A stretch of DNA of 64,000 nucleotides from Cutaneotrichosporon cavernicola (Eukaryota; Basidiomycota; Tremellomycetes; Trichosporonales; Trichosporonaceae). Under the pieces are notes generated by a model. It was not told where the DNA came from. It saw only the letters and a program-made list of their open reading frames with translations, and did no database searches. Location of the stretch: NCBI RefSeq assembly GCF_030864355.1, contig NC_083395.1, forward strand, positions 682,001 to 746,000, in the 5' to 3' direction. Position numbers and translations under genes: made by a program. Position 1 is the first letter of the stretch, and every line of letters starts with the position of its first letter. Positions 1 through 11,718 of this stretch are shown here, one piece after another.

Positions 1-796
1 AGGGACGGGGAAATGTTGCATGCAACGTGAACGGATGAGGGCGATGACCGTGTCGTCTGTTCTTTTGTGCATTCTGGCACGAACGATTCCAACGGACTGC
101 CTCACATACAATGTGAAGCCACGTCTCGGCCCCACTTGCGCCAGGGATTCGAGAGACCAAGCCCATTTAATGGTTCGGTAAGTGGAACTCGTGGGCGAAA
201 CTTGCTCCTCCGGCCTTTCGGCGCCAGTTGGTACCCTTATCAACGCCGCCTCATCTCGAGGGCATTAATCTCCGCAGATGTCACAAGCTCGGAATCACTT
301 GGGACCGGTGGGGAGCCCTTGGCCAAAATGACGATAGTGTGGGCGATCTTGGATCGTTCTGTACAAAGCTGGTGGTAGACCCAACATCTGCACTGGTCAG
401 CAACCTAGTCCAGAGTGCTGTGAGTGTCATACAGAGGTCCCAGGATCGTTCAGTTCGAAGTAGACAACGTCAAGTCGACAAGTGGGACGCTCATCAACCG
501 AGTGACAGGAATTGCGGTTTCCCAGAGTATATCAGCTGGTGTGCACTCTTGGGAAAATGCCAGTGACAGTGGACCTATACCTTGATGTTAGTGTTAGTGT
601 GCGTCGCTCCTTTAGCCTCGTTTGACGCCTGACAACTGCCACCGTCATGGCCAGCTTTGACGAAAAGCTACACTGTAGAGTAAAGTGAGAGCCCCACCCG
701 TCAGTCTAGATAGCGATCATACCACCAGTCAGCTTAAACAGTGATATGCATCTATGCCCAGTCGCGTCCACTCCATCTCCCAAGCTCAAGGTTATC
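1..796. other. Left-edge sequence, no gene recognised
   Basis: Only short overlapping open frames occur here, and none resembles a known protein or shows a splice-linked partner. The right end is the 3' flank of the minus-strand COA8-family gene. A neighbouring gene's UTR could extend in from the left edge, but nothing in the sequence shows it. Confidence 0.5.
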
Positions 797-1751
797 CTAT
801 CCGCGCAGCCCCGCCCGCCACTGGGCAACATACACGCGCCCCTGGAGCTTGATCCCGTCCCACACATCGCGCCACCATGTGCGCACCCATGCCTCCTGTC
901 GGCCACGTGTGCCGATCTGCCAGTCACGGTAGAACTGGGTCAGCGCTGCCTCGCGGCGCGCCTCGTCCTCAGGTGTTGGCGGGTCGCTGGCAGGTGGAAG
1001 ACGCGCGAGCCGCTCTTCGCGTTGGGCCTCAAAGTCGGCATTGTTTGCCGCCTGTGGTTAGCGAGCGGACGATATGGAGGCAGACGTTCAGGCAAGCTGG
1101 AGATGGCGGTGGGGAACTGTCCTGCGGCTGGGCCAGAGTGCAATCACGGAATACAGCCGGGAACAAAGGTAGCTCCACACCGTCGATTGATCTCTGGTCT
1201 CTCACAGCCAGTCACTGTCTCTAGCCGCACGGCGTACCGCTCCACGTCGAATTCGCCCTATCCAGCCTCGCTGCCTTCCTTCTGGGCGGCGCCACTCACC
1301 CAGAACCGGTGGTTCCCCATGTCCACGCGCTCGCGGTGCATTGTAAACGTGAGCTCGAGCTCATGCGCGCGCATCTGCGCGGCACTCCCCGCTGCCTCAG
1401 CCGGAAACTCGGCGGCCGAGTACGGCGAGTTTGACGGGCGACGACGACGCTTGGCGGCATACAGCACGGGACGGATGTTGGAGAGTGGGTCGGGGCTAGG
1501 GTCAGCGGAGATCGCAGCGACTGGGAAACGGTGGAGTGCGGGGTCGGGGACAGCACGAGGGAACCCGCAGATAGTGGCTGAGTCAAGCGGAGGAAGATGG
1601 AAGATGTGGTGACGACTTACGGCGCAACGAGGTCGGCGTCCCCTGTGTCGATGATCTGACGGCGGCGCGGTGTTGCCGGCTCGGCCGAGGTCGATGCCGA
1701 TGCGGTCGTGTATGCGCGCGCTAGCACAGCCGTCGTCCTCCTGCTTAACAT
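797..1751 (-). CDS. COA8: COA8/APOPT1-family mitochondrial cytochrome c oxidase assembly factor
   Basis: Spliced from four exons (1751-1621, 1495-1300, 1257-1216, 1051-797) into a 207-residue protein; the exon lengths sum to a multiple of three. The N-terminus MLSRRTTAVLARAYTTA is a typical basic, Ser/Thr-rich mitochondrial presequence. After it comes PPDPLSNIRPVLY, which matches the SNLRPV signature of the COA8 (apoptogenic protein 1) family. A charged helical stretch follows, and the C-terminus is Trp-rich with an FYRDW motif, as in animal COA8. Known family role: a matrix-side factor that helps assemble or protect complex IV under oxidative stress. The ATG at 1751 is chosen because it begins the presequence. 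Intron 2 is only 42 nt. The gene is divergent from a second mitochondrial protein gene 143 bp away. Distant family resemblance is the main uncertainty. Confidence 0.72.
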
Positions 1752-1894
1752 GATGTATTGTGATCGGCCAACAGTGAGGTTGACACCTTGGACTTTAGTC
1801 CAGGCGGAATCCCGCTGTAGCGACCGTGGGAAAGTGGAGAACTGACCTCCACTACCAGAGTTCGAACGGTTGGACATTACAACATCGACACATC
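1752..1894. promoter_or_regulatory. Short bidirectional promoter between two mitochondrial-protein genes
   Basis: These 143 bp separate the start codons of the minus-strand COA8-family gene and the plus-strand GatC-like gene, so both promoters and 5' leaders must lie here or overlap the coding regions. I see no clear TATA box. Co-regulation is an inference from the arrangement only. Confidence 0.5.
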
Positions 1895-2404
1895 ATGCTC
1901 TCAATACGGCTCGCGCGTCCACGATGCTCCACAGTACTTGTGCGGCGGGGTCTATCTACATCCTCCGTCCGTTCAATCGCCCAGCTCCGGCACGATCCCC
2001 TGCGCGTCTCCATCCCGACCGATGAACTTGGCCTCCCAGTACCCCAGTCGCCGCCTATCACTGCGTTCGAGCTGACCCCGATCTCCCATGCCCTCCTGCA
2101 GCGCCTGCACGGACTCGCGGCGTTAAACCCCCCACCAGAGGGGAGCCCCGAGGAGACAGCGCTGCGACACGACCTCGGTGATCTCGTGGGCCTTATGGAC
2201 CTTGTGCATGAGGTGGAGGTGCGCGATGTCGGCGAGCTGCTCTCGAGCACTGGCGAGATTGTGTTCAATGCGGACGCGATCAAGGGCCGTGGAGAAGCGG
2301 ATCTTGATGAATGGGAAGGACGGCCCCTGCTCGATTACGCGACGCGGCGCGTGGGCGACTTTTACGGGTTCAAGGCGACGATCAAGGGCGAGGACGAGGG
2401 ATAG
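1895..2404 (+). CDS. GatC-like subunit of mitochondrial Glu-tRNA(Gln) amidotransferase (probable)
   Basis: Intronless, 169 residues. The first 25 or so residues (MLSIRLARPRCSTVLVRRGL) form a basic mitochondrial presequence. Residues about 60-135 read as a GatC domain: two helices with LHGLAALNPPP and, further on, DLVGLMDLVHEVEV, resembling the family pattern L-x-R-L-A followed by a helix ending in E-V-D. GatC stabilises the GatA/GatB amidotransferase that converts Glu-tRNA(Gln) to Gln-tRNA(Gln) in mitochondria. The C-terminal 40 residues are charged and extend beyond bacterial GatC. An upstream in-frame ATG at 1826 is rejected because the presequence begins at 1895. No gatA or gatB is nearby, which is normal for a eukaryote. 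Confidence 0.6.
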   Translation: MLSIRLARPRCSTVLVRRGLSTSSVRSIAQLRHDPLRVSIPTDELGLPVPQSPPITAFELTPISHALLQRLHGLAALNPPPEGSPEETALRHDLGDLVGLMDLVHEVEVRDVGELLSSTGEIVFNADAIKGRGEADLDEWEGRPLLDYATRRVGDFYGFKATIKGEDEG

Positions 2405-2530
2405 CTCGCTCATGCGCCACGGCAGTCTCGACCTCGACAGCTTCACCTCCAGTCCAAAAAGCGATAGCCTCCTCGCACATCAACATGACCCATTATCATA
2501 TAGCACATGCATACACCCATGTAGGGTATC

Positions 2531-4191
2531 CTAGCCTACAAGCCTCTCCCAGAACCCGTCTGTCCCATTGTTCGGTGGCGCGATGCGCTCTAAACCCTGT
2601 AGGCGCATGATGAGATTGAACAACTCGAGGTTGCGGAATGCTGGAGTCAGCCGTCTGGTAGACGAGCTCATCAGCTACTCACGCTTCAACACTGGTGGCT
2701 GCACCGTCTCCCACATGTCCTCGTGCGTCCCCGCCACTGCCTTGACACGCTCCGCCCAGGGGCCCTCGGCGAAGAAGACGGCCTGCATCTCTGGGAGGAT
2801 GTTATCGTATCCGTGCGCACCCTTGATGTCCATCACACCGTTGTGGCTGTTCTTGTCCAGCTCGTCCTGTCGTTAGATTCTACAGCGACCGCGCCACTCA
2901 CATGGTCCGTGATCACCCAGCCCAGCTCGGGTACGAGGTAGATCGGGGCGACGCGCGCGCCGTGGTTGAAATGCCACCGCTCAAGCATCGTGTCGTGCGT
3001 GTAAACCGAAAACGACCCGTTCTCCGAGGCCGTCTTCAGCATCTCGAGGTACTTGTCCACGGGTGACTGGTCGCGGAACCGCAGCCCGAGGGACGGCCAG
3101 CCGTCGCGATACTCGAGGTCATTAAACCCTTCGCCGAGGAGATCCTCGAGGAAAATGAGGCGCTCCACACTCGTCGCTGCCATACCATGATCTGATACGA
3201 CAACCAGGTCGACAATATCAGAGAGGTTACGCTGCAACAGTGCCGCGCGCAGCGCGCCGACAAAGCCGTCCACGCGCCTCAACGCGTCTTCGACATCAGT
3301 ACTCACAGGACCACCAGCGTGTCCTGCGACATCGACGTCGGGTAAGTACGACAGGATGAGTGTAGGCGCCGCGTCGATCGGCTTATCGAAATACGAGAGA
3401 AGCTCGGGGAGTTTGTCGAGCGGCGCGGTGTGCTTGAACTCGACGAAGAAGCTCGGTGTGATACCCGCGGCTGTTGTCGGCGGGCCGGGCCACATCATCT
3501 GCGCAGACCGCCGCCCGCCGCGCTCAGCCACACTCCAGACGGGCTCGCCCCACCACCACCGCGGGTTCCAGCTGCTCTTATTGCGGCTGCTGAACTCGCC
3601 CTGTACGTCCGGCGCCCAAAAGTCGTTGGCAACAATCCCGTGGCTTTCGGCATGTAACCCGGTCAACATGGCCCAGTGATTGGGAAAGGTGAGGGTGGGG
3701 AAGATGGGCTCCATGCTCTTAGCACGCAGGCCCTCTCGGCCCATGCTGAGAATGTTGGGGACGAGGTCACCGTGCTCGAGGTAATCGGGCCGAAAGCCGT
3801 CAATGGATAGCAATATTGTCGTGGCGTGGAACTCGTGCGTCCCGTTTGACAGGAGGGACAGGCTGTCGCCGTGCGGGAGCGATGAGGGAAAGTGGAAGAG
3901 GAAGGACAACGCCACGAGGATCGGCGGGAGGAGGAACATGACGAATAGTGGGAGCGGGAGCTTGAAGCCCATAACTGTGATCCACCTGTCTCGCAGCCGC
4001 TGCTTTCGCCGCCGCGACGTTGCCCCGCGAGAGAGGAGCTCAGCCTCCTCTTCTTCGTCGCGTGGAGTCCATGGCTCTGGCGACGGCGTACGTATCCGTA
4101 ATCCGCTCGAATCGAGGTGCGGGTATCTCGATGTGAGTGCAATGGACCCAAGTCCACGCGGTGGTGGTTCCCCGTCTTCCAGGACAGGCAT
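2531..4191 (-). CDS. Type II membrane nucleotide pyrophosphatase/phosphodiesterase (ENPP family)
   Basis: 527 residues from three exons, with introns of 35 nt (2867-2901) and 42 nt (2641-2682). A cytoplasmic N-terminus with acidic and basic stretches is followed by one hydrophobic anchor (LPLPLFVMFLLPPILVALSF, about residues 78-97). The alkaline-phosphatase-fold domain is complete. It has the first metal site LLSIDGFRPDYL, the nucleophile Thr in FPTLTFPNHWAML, TGLHAESHGIV, the D/H pair in DVDVAGHAG, VVSDHGMAA, and the late His in GAHGYDN followed by PPNNGTDG. The family hydrolyses phosphodiester or pyrophosphate bonds of nucleotides and related substrates at the cell surface or in the vacuole; yeast Npp1/Npp2 are the closest characterised relatives. 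An upstream in-frame ATG would add 49 residues; the ATG at 4191 gives a normal-length tail. The 3' end converges on the GatC-like gene. Confidence 0.9.
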
Positions 4192-4416
4192 GGAGCAGAG
4201 TTTACAAGAGTTGACGCAAAGGCGATTGGGATAGAGGCAAAAGGTGGAGGTGGAACGTGCAACATGACCCCGGCGGTAGTAGGTCAGTGCCTGAAACGCC
4301 CTACTTGCCCTCCCCTCCACCCCTGTTGTCTGATCCATACTACTGTTATAGTTGTGTTGTTGACGCGACCCATCCTATCCATCCTATCTTCCTCTTCATC
4401 GCTACATCTTCCAACC

Positions 4417-5539
4417 ATGGCAACGCGCACGCGCCTCGCCAGCGCCTTAGCTCTTTTCGCCCTCCTCGCCCTCGCTGGCCCCGCACTCGCGTCGTCGGGC
4501 GACCGCCACCCCTCCTTCAAGCTATGTACCTCACTGTGCGAATTAAAGCGGTGTGAGCTTCACCATCCACCACTCGCATGGCATCTTCGCGCACTACTGT
4601 GGACATGCGCGGACGACTGCGCGTACGTCTGCGGGCACCGGCTCACAGACGAGGCCGACGCTGGTCGCGAGAACTACCACCAATTCTTTGGCAAATGGGC
4701 ATTCCACCGCATCTTTGGCATCCAGGAGCCAATGTCTGTCATATTCTCTCTTGGCAACCTCGCTGTCAATTACCGCGGCCTCCTCAACGTCACCAAGTAT
4801 GTGCGTGACGACAACGGGCTGCACCCGTGGCTCATTGTCGCGGCGCTCGTCCAGATCAATACGTGGTTCTGGAGCACCATCTTCCACATGCGCGGTGAGC
4901 TTGCTCACCAGCAATGCTGATACAGATCTCCCTCTTACCGAGAAACTCGACTATTTCTCGGCCATGACCACTGTAGCATTCATGCTACTGTACGCCGTTA
5001 TTCGAGTCTTTGGGTTGCAGACACCCAAGTCACGCAGCCCGTACTGCTTCAAGGTCGCCGCGGCGTTTGGAGTCTTTGTCCTCTCGCACTTTGTCTACGT
5101 GTCCAGCTTGGCCCTCTTTCCATACGGCTACCACGTTGGTGTAGCGATGGTGCTCGGCCTCGTGTCCAATTCCCTCTGGATCCTCTGGACTTTGTCATTC
5201 TACATCCGCATCCCAACCGTCAAGTTTGGCAACCACGTCCTCACATGGCCGTACCCCTACCCCCCACGAAACCCGCAGCTGACCGCGCGCCCCAGCCAGG
5301 CCAACACGCCCTCAATCCTTGTCGTGCTCACCATGCTCGCAATGTCGCTCGAGATTCTCGATTTTGCCCCACTCTGGCGTACCCTAGACGCACATTCGCT
5401 CTGGCACCTCGCCACGATCCCACTGGGCGAGATGTGGTGGCGCTTCCTCATCAAGGACGCCAACGACCTCCAGGTCGCTCAAGGTGGTGGCCGCCTGCCC
5501 CTTTCTTCGGCCAGCGGGCTCAAGCAGGCAACGGACTGA
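4417..5539 (+). CDS. PER1: PER1 / PGAP3 family GPI-anchor remodelling protein
   Basis: 363 residues from two exons joined across a 31-nt intron (4895-4925), without which the frame is lost. A signal peptide (MATRTRLASALALFALLALA) leads into a short Cys-rich lumenal segment (CTSLCELKRC, WTCADDCAYVCG). FGKWAFHRIFGIQEP follows, and then seven or so hydrophobic segments containing FHMRDLPLTEKLDYF and a late H-x-L-W-H-L-A-T pattern, the hallmarks of Pfam Per1. The protein works in the ER or Golgi membrane, removing the sn-2 acyl chain from GPI lipids before re-acylation. The start is fixed by the signal peptide. The gene is divergent from the ENPP gene, with 225 bp between their start codons. Confidence 0.93.
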
Positions 5540-5800
5540 TGTGGATGTAATTATTGCAGCAGTGCATCCTTCTGTGCTCTAAGGGATATTGCCTAGGAAA
5601 GGTGCAGGGGCTAACGGGTGTTAAGGGCGATGTTGTGATGGTAAAAGTGCTAAATGCAGACCCAAGATGCAAGCAAGGCCGCAGCCGAGCGCTGCTCCGT
5701 GGTGTGGATGAGGATGGTGGATGAGGGAGTCGTGTCCGTCCGGCCGCCGCCGCGGGCGCGGGTACACCGTCTACGCTGAGGGCATCGCTGCGAGAACAGC
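5540..5800. other. Convergent 3' spacer between PER1 and the elongase
   Basis: About 260 bp that must hold the 3' UTRs of two converging genes. No open frame or structure stands out. Confidence 0.5.
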
Positions 5801-7025
5801 TTAGTTGGTCTTCTTGACACCGTTGGTGGCGGCCAGTGCAGCCTTCTTCTTGTAAGTCGCCTTGTAGAAAGCGATGAAGAGGAAGAGGTACGAGGTGAGG
5901 AGACCGCAGCCCATGAGCGCAGCACCCTCACCGCCGGTGCAGTCCTTGACCCAGGGGAGGTTGATGTTGTACTTGTAGAAGAAGTGGTTCGTGGTGGCGT
6001 AGTAGGTGATGAAGAGGTCAATCACGAACTGAGTGATCTGCATGGTGGTGAGGTACTTCTTCCACTGCGAGTTAGCGTTGTTCCGAGCTCGGCAGCAATG
6101 GTCGGCAGTCCGCTACACTATTCCGCCTGCGCATACTCACCCAGATCTTGGCGCCACCGGCAGTCGCCCAGTAGTAGTAGTACATGATGACATGAACGAG
6201 GAGGTTGATGCCAATGACGACCCACTGGACCGAGGTCTCGCCCTCAAGCTGGGTGAAGCAGAGGAGAGCCGTCGCCGAGTGGTGGAAGACGTGGAGGAAA
6301 GCTGGGTCCATCAGTTTGGCCTAATCAACGCGCCAAAAGCGCTTCGCCTATCAACTCACCAAGGGGCTTCTTCTTCAGGAAGAGGAAAACGGTGTCGATA
6401 AGCTCAATGTACTTGAAGTAGTAGTTGATCATGTAGTACGTGACGGCCGTGGGGGTGAATGCAGCGGGGTGGCAGATTGAGTAGTAGAAGCCACGGCGCA
6501 AGTAGAAGGCGGCAACCTCCTCCATCATGACGATTAGGAGAATAAGAGATCCAGCAGAGAGGAACGCGTTGTGGATGCGGAAGAGCGTCCTGAGCTTGAA
6601 GGGTTCGCGGTTGCTGTGTGTCAGCGGATTTCAGTCTCCTGAAGTTGACCGCTCCGGCCTTGCTCGGCGCCTACACGCAGTGGGGCGCCTGGTCAGTACC
6701 CAGCATGTGAGACGCGAGCGTGTAGGTCGAAATCGCAGCGCGCGACGCGTCCAGTCGCGTCAGATAGCGTCGTCGGCCTCTTCTCTGCGCCGTCGCCGCG
6801 AATTGAGAACGATTTGTTCACTCACCGCATGAGCTCACGGCCACCAAAGATGACGACGAGGTAGGTGACAAGAGCAATGAAGACCTCCTTCGGGGTGGAA
6901 AGAGGGCTCTGTCCAGGGATCCATTCGACATATTCCTTGGGAGGAGCGGGGAGGTTGGCGGCGGACCAGAGGGACTTGATGGTGGTGATGACGGGGCCCT
7001 CGCCCTCCTTCCAGATGGTGACCAT
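5801..7025 (-). CDS. ELO-family very-long-chain fatty-acid elongase
   Basis: 292 residues from four exons with introns 6614-6825, 6302-6359 and 6065-6140; the spliced length is in frame. All ELO signatures are present in order: [18 protein letters not shown] (K-x-x-E-x-x-D-T), the His box [21 protein letters not shown] (N-x-x-x-H-x-x-M-Y-x-Y-Y) and TTMQITQF. Several hydrophobic segments and the lysine-rich C-terminal tail ([15 protein letters not shown]) fit an ER membrane protein with a dilysine-type signal. The enzyme condenses malonyl-CoA with a long acyl-CoA, the first step of elongation. Sequence alone does not say whether it is the Elo2/Fen1 or Elo3/Sur4 equivalent. A TC/GA microsatellite lies in the promoter or 5' leader. 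Confidence 0.93.
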
Positions 7026-7121
7026 GATGAAAGAGTGGAGTGCCTGGGGTATTCGAAGTGAGAAGAAGAGGGGAATAGGCTGGGTCTGCGCGTATCGAAG
7101 AGATTAAAGGAAGAGTAGAAA

Positions 7122-7152
<31 letters not shown>

Positions 7153-9477
7153 TACTACTATCGAAAGGCAGTTGATAGGATGAACGATGGATGGCAACAG
7201 TATAGTAAATGTTGATGTGGGGTTTGAAGCGGGCCGAGGAGGGCGGAGTGGGCGGGGAGTCGTGGCCGTGTCTTGGTTGGGGACTCGGGTACTAGGTACT
7301 TTGTATTAGGTGAATCGGTAGAGAGAGAAAGCTCTGACTATCCTGGCTGTCAAGGTCAAGAGTGAAGGCTCAAGCAAGCAAAGTCTGATGTTGGTCCAAG
7401 GTCCCAACTTTTTCGCATTGACCTCTGTCCGTGTCCTGATATCCTGCACAAATATCCTGACAATCTACAGGCCCATAATCCCATGGTCCATTAGATCCTA
7501 TTATATCCTTTGGCGCAGACAGGCCAAAGAATGAACAGCGGGGCTTAACGGGGGATACGGGGAGGGATGAGGGATGAGGGACGTTTGACCCGTTAACTGC
7601 GTGGCTGCGTGTGCTTGACCGGTGCATACGCGGTTTACAAAGGTAATAACCTTTTGAAGGAGGAACAAGAGGGCTAGTGCAAGAGAGGCAAGGAGAAAAA
7701 GTCCTGGTGCATCGGCCGGACCCTAAGGGTCACATCTTTGACCCACAGCCTATGCCGCCCATTGCATTGCTCGGTTCACGGCCCAAAAGGCCCACAGGTT
7801 ACCCCAAACTGAAAGGGTCTAGCTAGAGGTGCACGCGTCCAAGCCCCTAGATGTCCCCGCTCCACGCGTCATGGTCAACCGTGGGACAACTGTGCCTCGC
7901 CGTCTCCAGCAGTTCAACCTCCCCAGGGCGTTTCATTACTGTCACTCAATACTTTCGGCATTGTCATGTGTGTGAGGCCTGAGCGCCTGGGTAGGCCTGA
8001 GATGCCGACCACGCGGCTTCAGTAGGCTCATTGCAAATTAAGCTCAATAATATTGAGGCGACTGTAGCTCTGTGTTTGATTCGAAGGATCAGCGTGTGTG
8101 ATTTGTCTAATGCATATTGTCCGAGTTCTTCTTGAGATGGAGGAGAACAGGTAACAGGTTGGGCCCCAGGCGCGCCAGGCGCCCAGGCATGTCTTTGGCT
8201 TTCCGCCAAGTGTGGAGGACCGAGTGTACTAATACGTGTCTGCATATCTACCCATGCGCCGAGCTTGGACCTCTTGATCGAGCGATCGCCATCCCACTCG
8301 AGTCAATAAGGAACTTTGCGCCCCATGACCTATAACTCGAGATCCCAAGACCCATCATAGGCACATGAACATGCACATACACTTGCGGGGAAGGCTGATT
8401 ACCGCTACTGCAAAGCTGCAACAGGTCAGTGCCAACGTACCACAAGGTGGTTCATCACATCTACCAGATTCAGATTGAGGGCACGAGTGGTTTGGAGATT
8501 GGAGATCGATGGCGTTCTGACAATCTGGCAAATAGGGGGGGATTCAGTCATCAGCCACCGTCCTGCAAGTGACTACTTTCAGTTCGGTTGCCCAGGATGA
8601 TACATGCTCCGTTGACATCTACCTATTTTGTGAGCGGGGTGCGACACCGACACCATCACACGTTCGAGCTGATCGCGAACTCAGCAGCCGTGCGCGACAG
8701 GGTCCCCCTCTCGTGGCGCTCAGGTTCCTACAAGGTCTGTGAGCAGTGACGCGACGGGACGCGTCGAGTGTCCAAGGAGGCCTCAAATAGTGAAGCGCTT
8801 CAAAGATTGGTTCTTACGAGGTCCACAAGAGCTGTGGTAGTGGATGGGACACATGTCGCAGCCAAGCAGTGTTGTTGCACGTTGGCACTGATACCCCAGA
8901 CGCCACCTGTTGGCTGTGGGGGAAAGGTGACTGCCGCATGGTGGCGCTGGGTTGCTGCAGAATTTACCAGATAATCTGATAGCGGCGGTGTGCGAGTCGC
9001 AAGTGGAAAACAACCACAGCTGTTGTTAAGATAATGTGAGGTATCTCCCTATCAGATTACGGGGTAGCGGCCTATACAGAGTAGCAGCAGGCATTCTGCT
9101 ACAGACTTGGATGGAGTGGATGGAATGTAAATACAGCTTCGTTGTATTGGACATGAGTTCTGCGGATATCTCCGGAGTTGCCGCTTTTTACTAATTGACA
9201 CCGTCCTCTAGTTATTCTAATTTGCTTAGTAATATAATGAAATGGAATGGCCGATCCATGACCGAAGTGGTTTGCAACATTCGCAATCTGATAAGCTGTT
9301 GGGTGAGAAAGATGGAAATAACCGGTATTACCTAAAGTGCCACAGCACATAACTCCGAATTACGTGCACCTTTCCGGCCCCGCCTTCGCCACTCAGTTCT
9401 CACCTCTTTGCTAGGTCACTAACCCCAAACCTCAACTCGTCGCTCCACACATCACACTCTCCACTCTAACCGTTACA
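7026..9477. other. 2.4 kb with no recognisable gene
   Basis: Lies between the divergently transcribed elongase and ISU1 genes. It contains the GA microsatellite near 7.1 kb, but no open frame above about 95 codons with protein-like composition, no tRNA and no obvious transposon end. It is long for this part of the window and may hold a non-coding transcript. Confidence 0.45.
7121..7152. repeat. GA/TC microsatellite upstream of the elongase gene
   Basis: A near-perfect (GA)n tract with one GACA interruption. It reads as a pyrimidine tract on the coding strand of the elongase gene about 100 nt before its start codon, so it lies in the promoter or 5' leader. Confidence 0.9.
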
Positions 9478-10344
9478 ATGTTCCGCAACGTCCTCCGTAC
9501 CACCGTCTCATCCTCCTCTCGCGCCGCTCTGCGGCCCGTGGCACGTCCAGCCGTCGTCGCACGTCCAGCCGTAGTCGCGCAGGTCCGGAGTTACCACGCC
9601 AACGTCATTGACCACTACGAGAATCCCCGCAACGTCGGCAAGATGAACAAGGACGACATTGACGTTGGCACTGGCCTCGTCGGCGCACCAGCATGTGGAG
9701 AGTGAGTATTATGGTTCTTGGGCGACTCCGCACTAGCACGAGTTGTGGAGCCGTGCGGAGGGGTGTGGAGTAATTTTGGCCTTGACCGATGCGGCGAGCT
9801 TCCTAAACGCACCACTGGGCCGTGATTCTGACAGCGTGATGCGACTGAACACCACTGACACCAGTGTCATGAAGCTCCAGATCCGTGTTGGTGAGGACGG
9901 TATCATTGAGGACGTCAAGTTCAAGACGTTTGGCTGCGGCTCTGCCATTGCCTCCTCCTCGTACATGACTGAGCGTGTCAAGGGTCTCTCTCTCGAGGAG
10001 GCTGGCAAGGTCAAGAACACCGAGATTGCCAAGGAGCTCTGCTTGCCCCCAGTGAAGCGTGAGTACTCAGCGCGCGCGGAGACAGGCATGGTGCTGTGAA
10101 TAGCGAACCAGGCGGCGTCGCACCTGCGCCGTGCGTCGTTCCAGCTGTGACGAGAGCGAGAGCCCCGAGGGTTGGGCTATAGTGGAATCACGCACGAACA
10201 TGACGGCTAACTCCAGTACACTGCTCGCTCCTCGCTGAGGACGCGATCAAGTCGGCGATCAAGGACTACCAGAGCAAGCGCGCCAAGGTGCTCGCCTCGC
10301 AGGCTGCCACCTCGGCACCGGTCCAGCAGGCCGCCCACGCCTAA
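9478..10344 (+). CDS. ISU1: Iron-sulfur cluster assembly scaffold ISU1 (IscU)
   Basis: 181 residues from three exons (introns 9702-9864 and 10059-10216). The presequence (MFRNVLRTTVSSSSRAALRP) is followed by a duplicated ARPAVV hexapeptide. The core is classic IscU: YHANVIDHYENPRNVG, the three Cys ligands in GAPACGD, FKTFGCGSAIASSS and KLHCSLLAEDAI, the ligand Asp in ACGD, and the LPPVK motif that binds the mitochondrial Hsp70 Ssq1/HscA. The protein is the matrix platform on which the Nfs1 complex builds 2Fe-2S clusters. The C-terminal Ala/Gln tail is a lineage extension. Intron 2 falls immediately after LPPVK. Very secure call. Confidence 0.97.
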
Positions 10345-10661
10345 TCAAAACGCATCGTCGATTAAGTGTAGCAAAAGATAGCCTCAGTTTTAGCATCACG
10401 AAGTTGTGTGACGGGTCCATGCAGTAGTGTCTTGAGTGCCAGAGAGCCTGCGACGAGCTTCTCTAGCTGACGCGAGCAGAGGAGCACTCATCAATTCGTC
10501 AAGTCTGCACGGCAATGGTATTCGCAAGGAGACATTTGTGGCGCGGCCGAAGGTTCGTCGGATGTCGCCGGCCGATGGGGACAGGGCCTCCAAGTCCGGA
10601 TGAGAAAGATGTGCAAGGAATGCATCTATGCTCTCTAGCCAGGTAACACCGTCCAACCCAC
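10345..10661. other. Convergent spacer, ISU1 and TMA22 3' ends
   Basis: Some 317 bp holding two 3' UTRs. A minus-strand open frame reads through it into the last TMA22 exon, but it is a shadow in another frame. Confidence 0.5.
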
Positions 10662-11718
10662 TCACGCAGCCGCCTCGGCCTCCGGGTCCTTCTTCTTCTT
10701 CGCCTCGACCTTTTGCACCTGGCTGGCCGGTGCGCCGTTCAACACTGCTACCTTGTCCTTGAGCATTTGGATCTGGTGTCAGCTCAACCTCAGATATGAA
10801 GACGTTGCAAACCCCCGCCTCTCGCTTCACTCTCAGCCATCTCCAGCGCATGTACGCTGTTGACTCGCATAGTCTCCCCCTCTCCAGTTCTCACAGGACG
10901 TCAGGTCCTCGACATGTGTTGGCATCATTGGCAGGTCAGCCAGTACCTCCTGTACACCTGGTGACAATGCGGCGCGTTCACCTCAACTCTCATCTCGCAC
11001 ACAGTCCCTCCTCGCTCGGCTCTTGCTTGCAACTCACAATGTCGTCTCCAACATCGCCCTGAACCACAATCTCGTCCTCGCCCTGCGGGTTCTTGGACAA
11101 ACTGCTTCCAGTCGCAAACTTGCCCGCAAAGAACTTGGCCGCCTTCTTGAGGTCGACTCCGAACAGGTCCAGACCGTGAATGTGCGTCGCGACCTTGCGC
11201 TTTGTGCGCATTTCGCGCTTGATCGTGATCTGTGGTTAGGCCCATCCTCATCCGTCCGGGTGCGCCCACCTTTGCCGCCTGCCGTTAGCTCTGTCAAGCG
11301 GATGAAATAATCACGCACCTGCTTCTTCACCGCCTCGGCCTCGGCCTTCTTGTCGGCCTTGCGCTCCGCCTTGGCCGCGTCCGCCTCCAGCTTCTCTTGC
11401 TTCTCGAGCGAAAGGGTGCCGATGCGCTTCTCCAGCGTGCCTGGACGTTAATGTTCAACATCCCAGTGGTTGGGGAGCTTGGGTTTAGACAACTATGCTG
11501 TTCTCCTCCCTGTACCCCACGATCATAAGTCTGCCTGCCGACGGGCCACCACACTCACCCTCGCCCCAGAGGCGCCGGAATTCGGCCTGGTCGTTGGCCT
11601 CCAGCCACGTCTTGCACTTGGAGAACGAGGGCCCAAATTCGCAGTACTCGGTCGGGAGCGTGCACACGGCACAGTAAGACACTGCGATGGGCTTGGATGA
11701 GGGGCCTGCGACAGACAT
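10662..11718 (-). CDS. TMA22: TMA22 / density-regulated protein (DENR) homologue
   Basis: 194 residues from four exons (11718-11559, 11440-11319, 11229-11038, 10772-10662), in frame. The N-terminus carries the DENR Cys cluster (SYCAVCTLPTEYCEF) and LEANDQAEFRRLWGEG. A Lys/Glu-rich linker (EADAAKAERKADKKAEAEA) leads to a C-terminal SUI1 domain: RTKRKVATHIHGLDLFGVDL, KFFAGKFATGSS and DEIVVQGDVGDDI. With Tma20/MCT1 it recycles post-termination 40S subunits and helps re-initiation in the cytosol. The SUI1 domain is interrupted by a 265-nt intron after GDDI, one of the longer introns here. The tail is Lys/Glu/Ala-rich. Confidence 0.93.
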
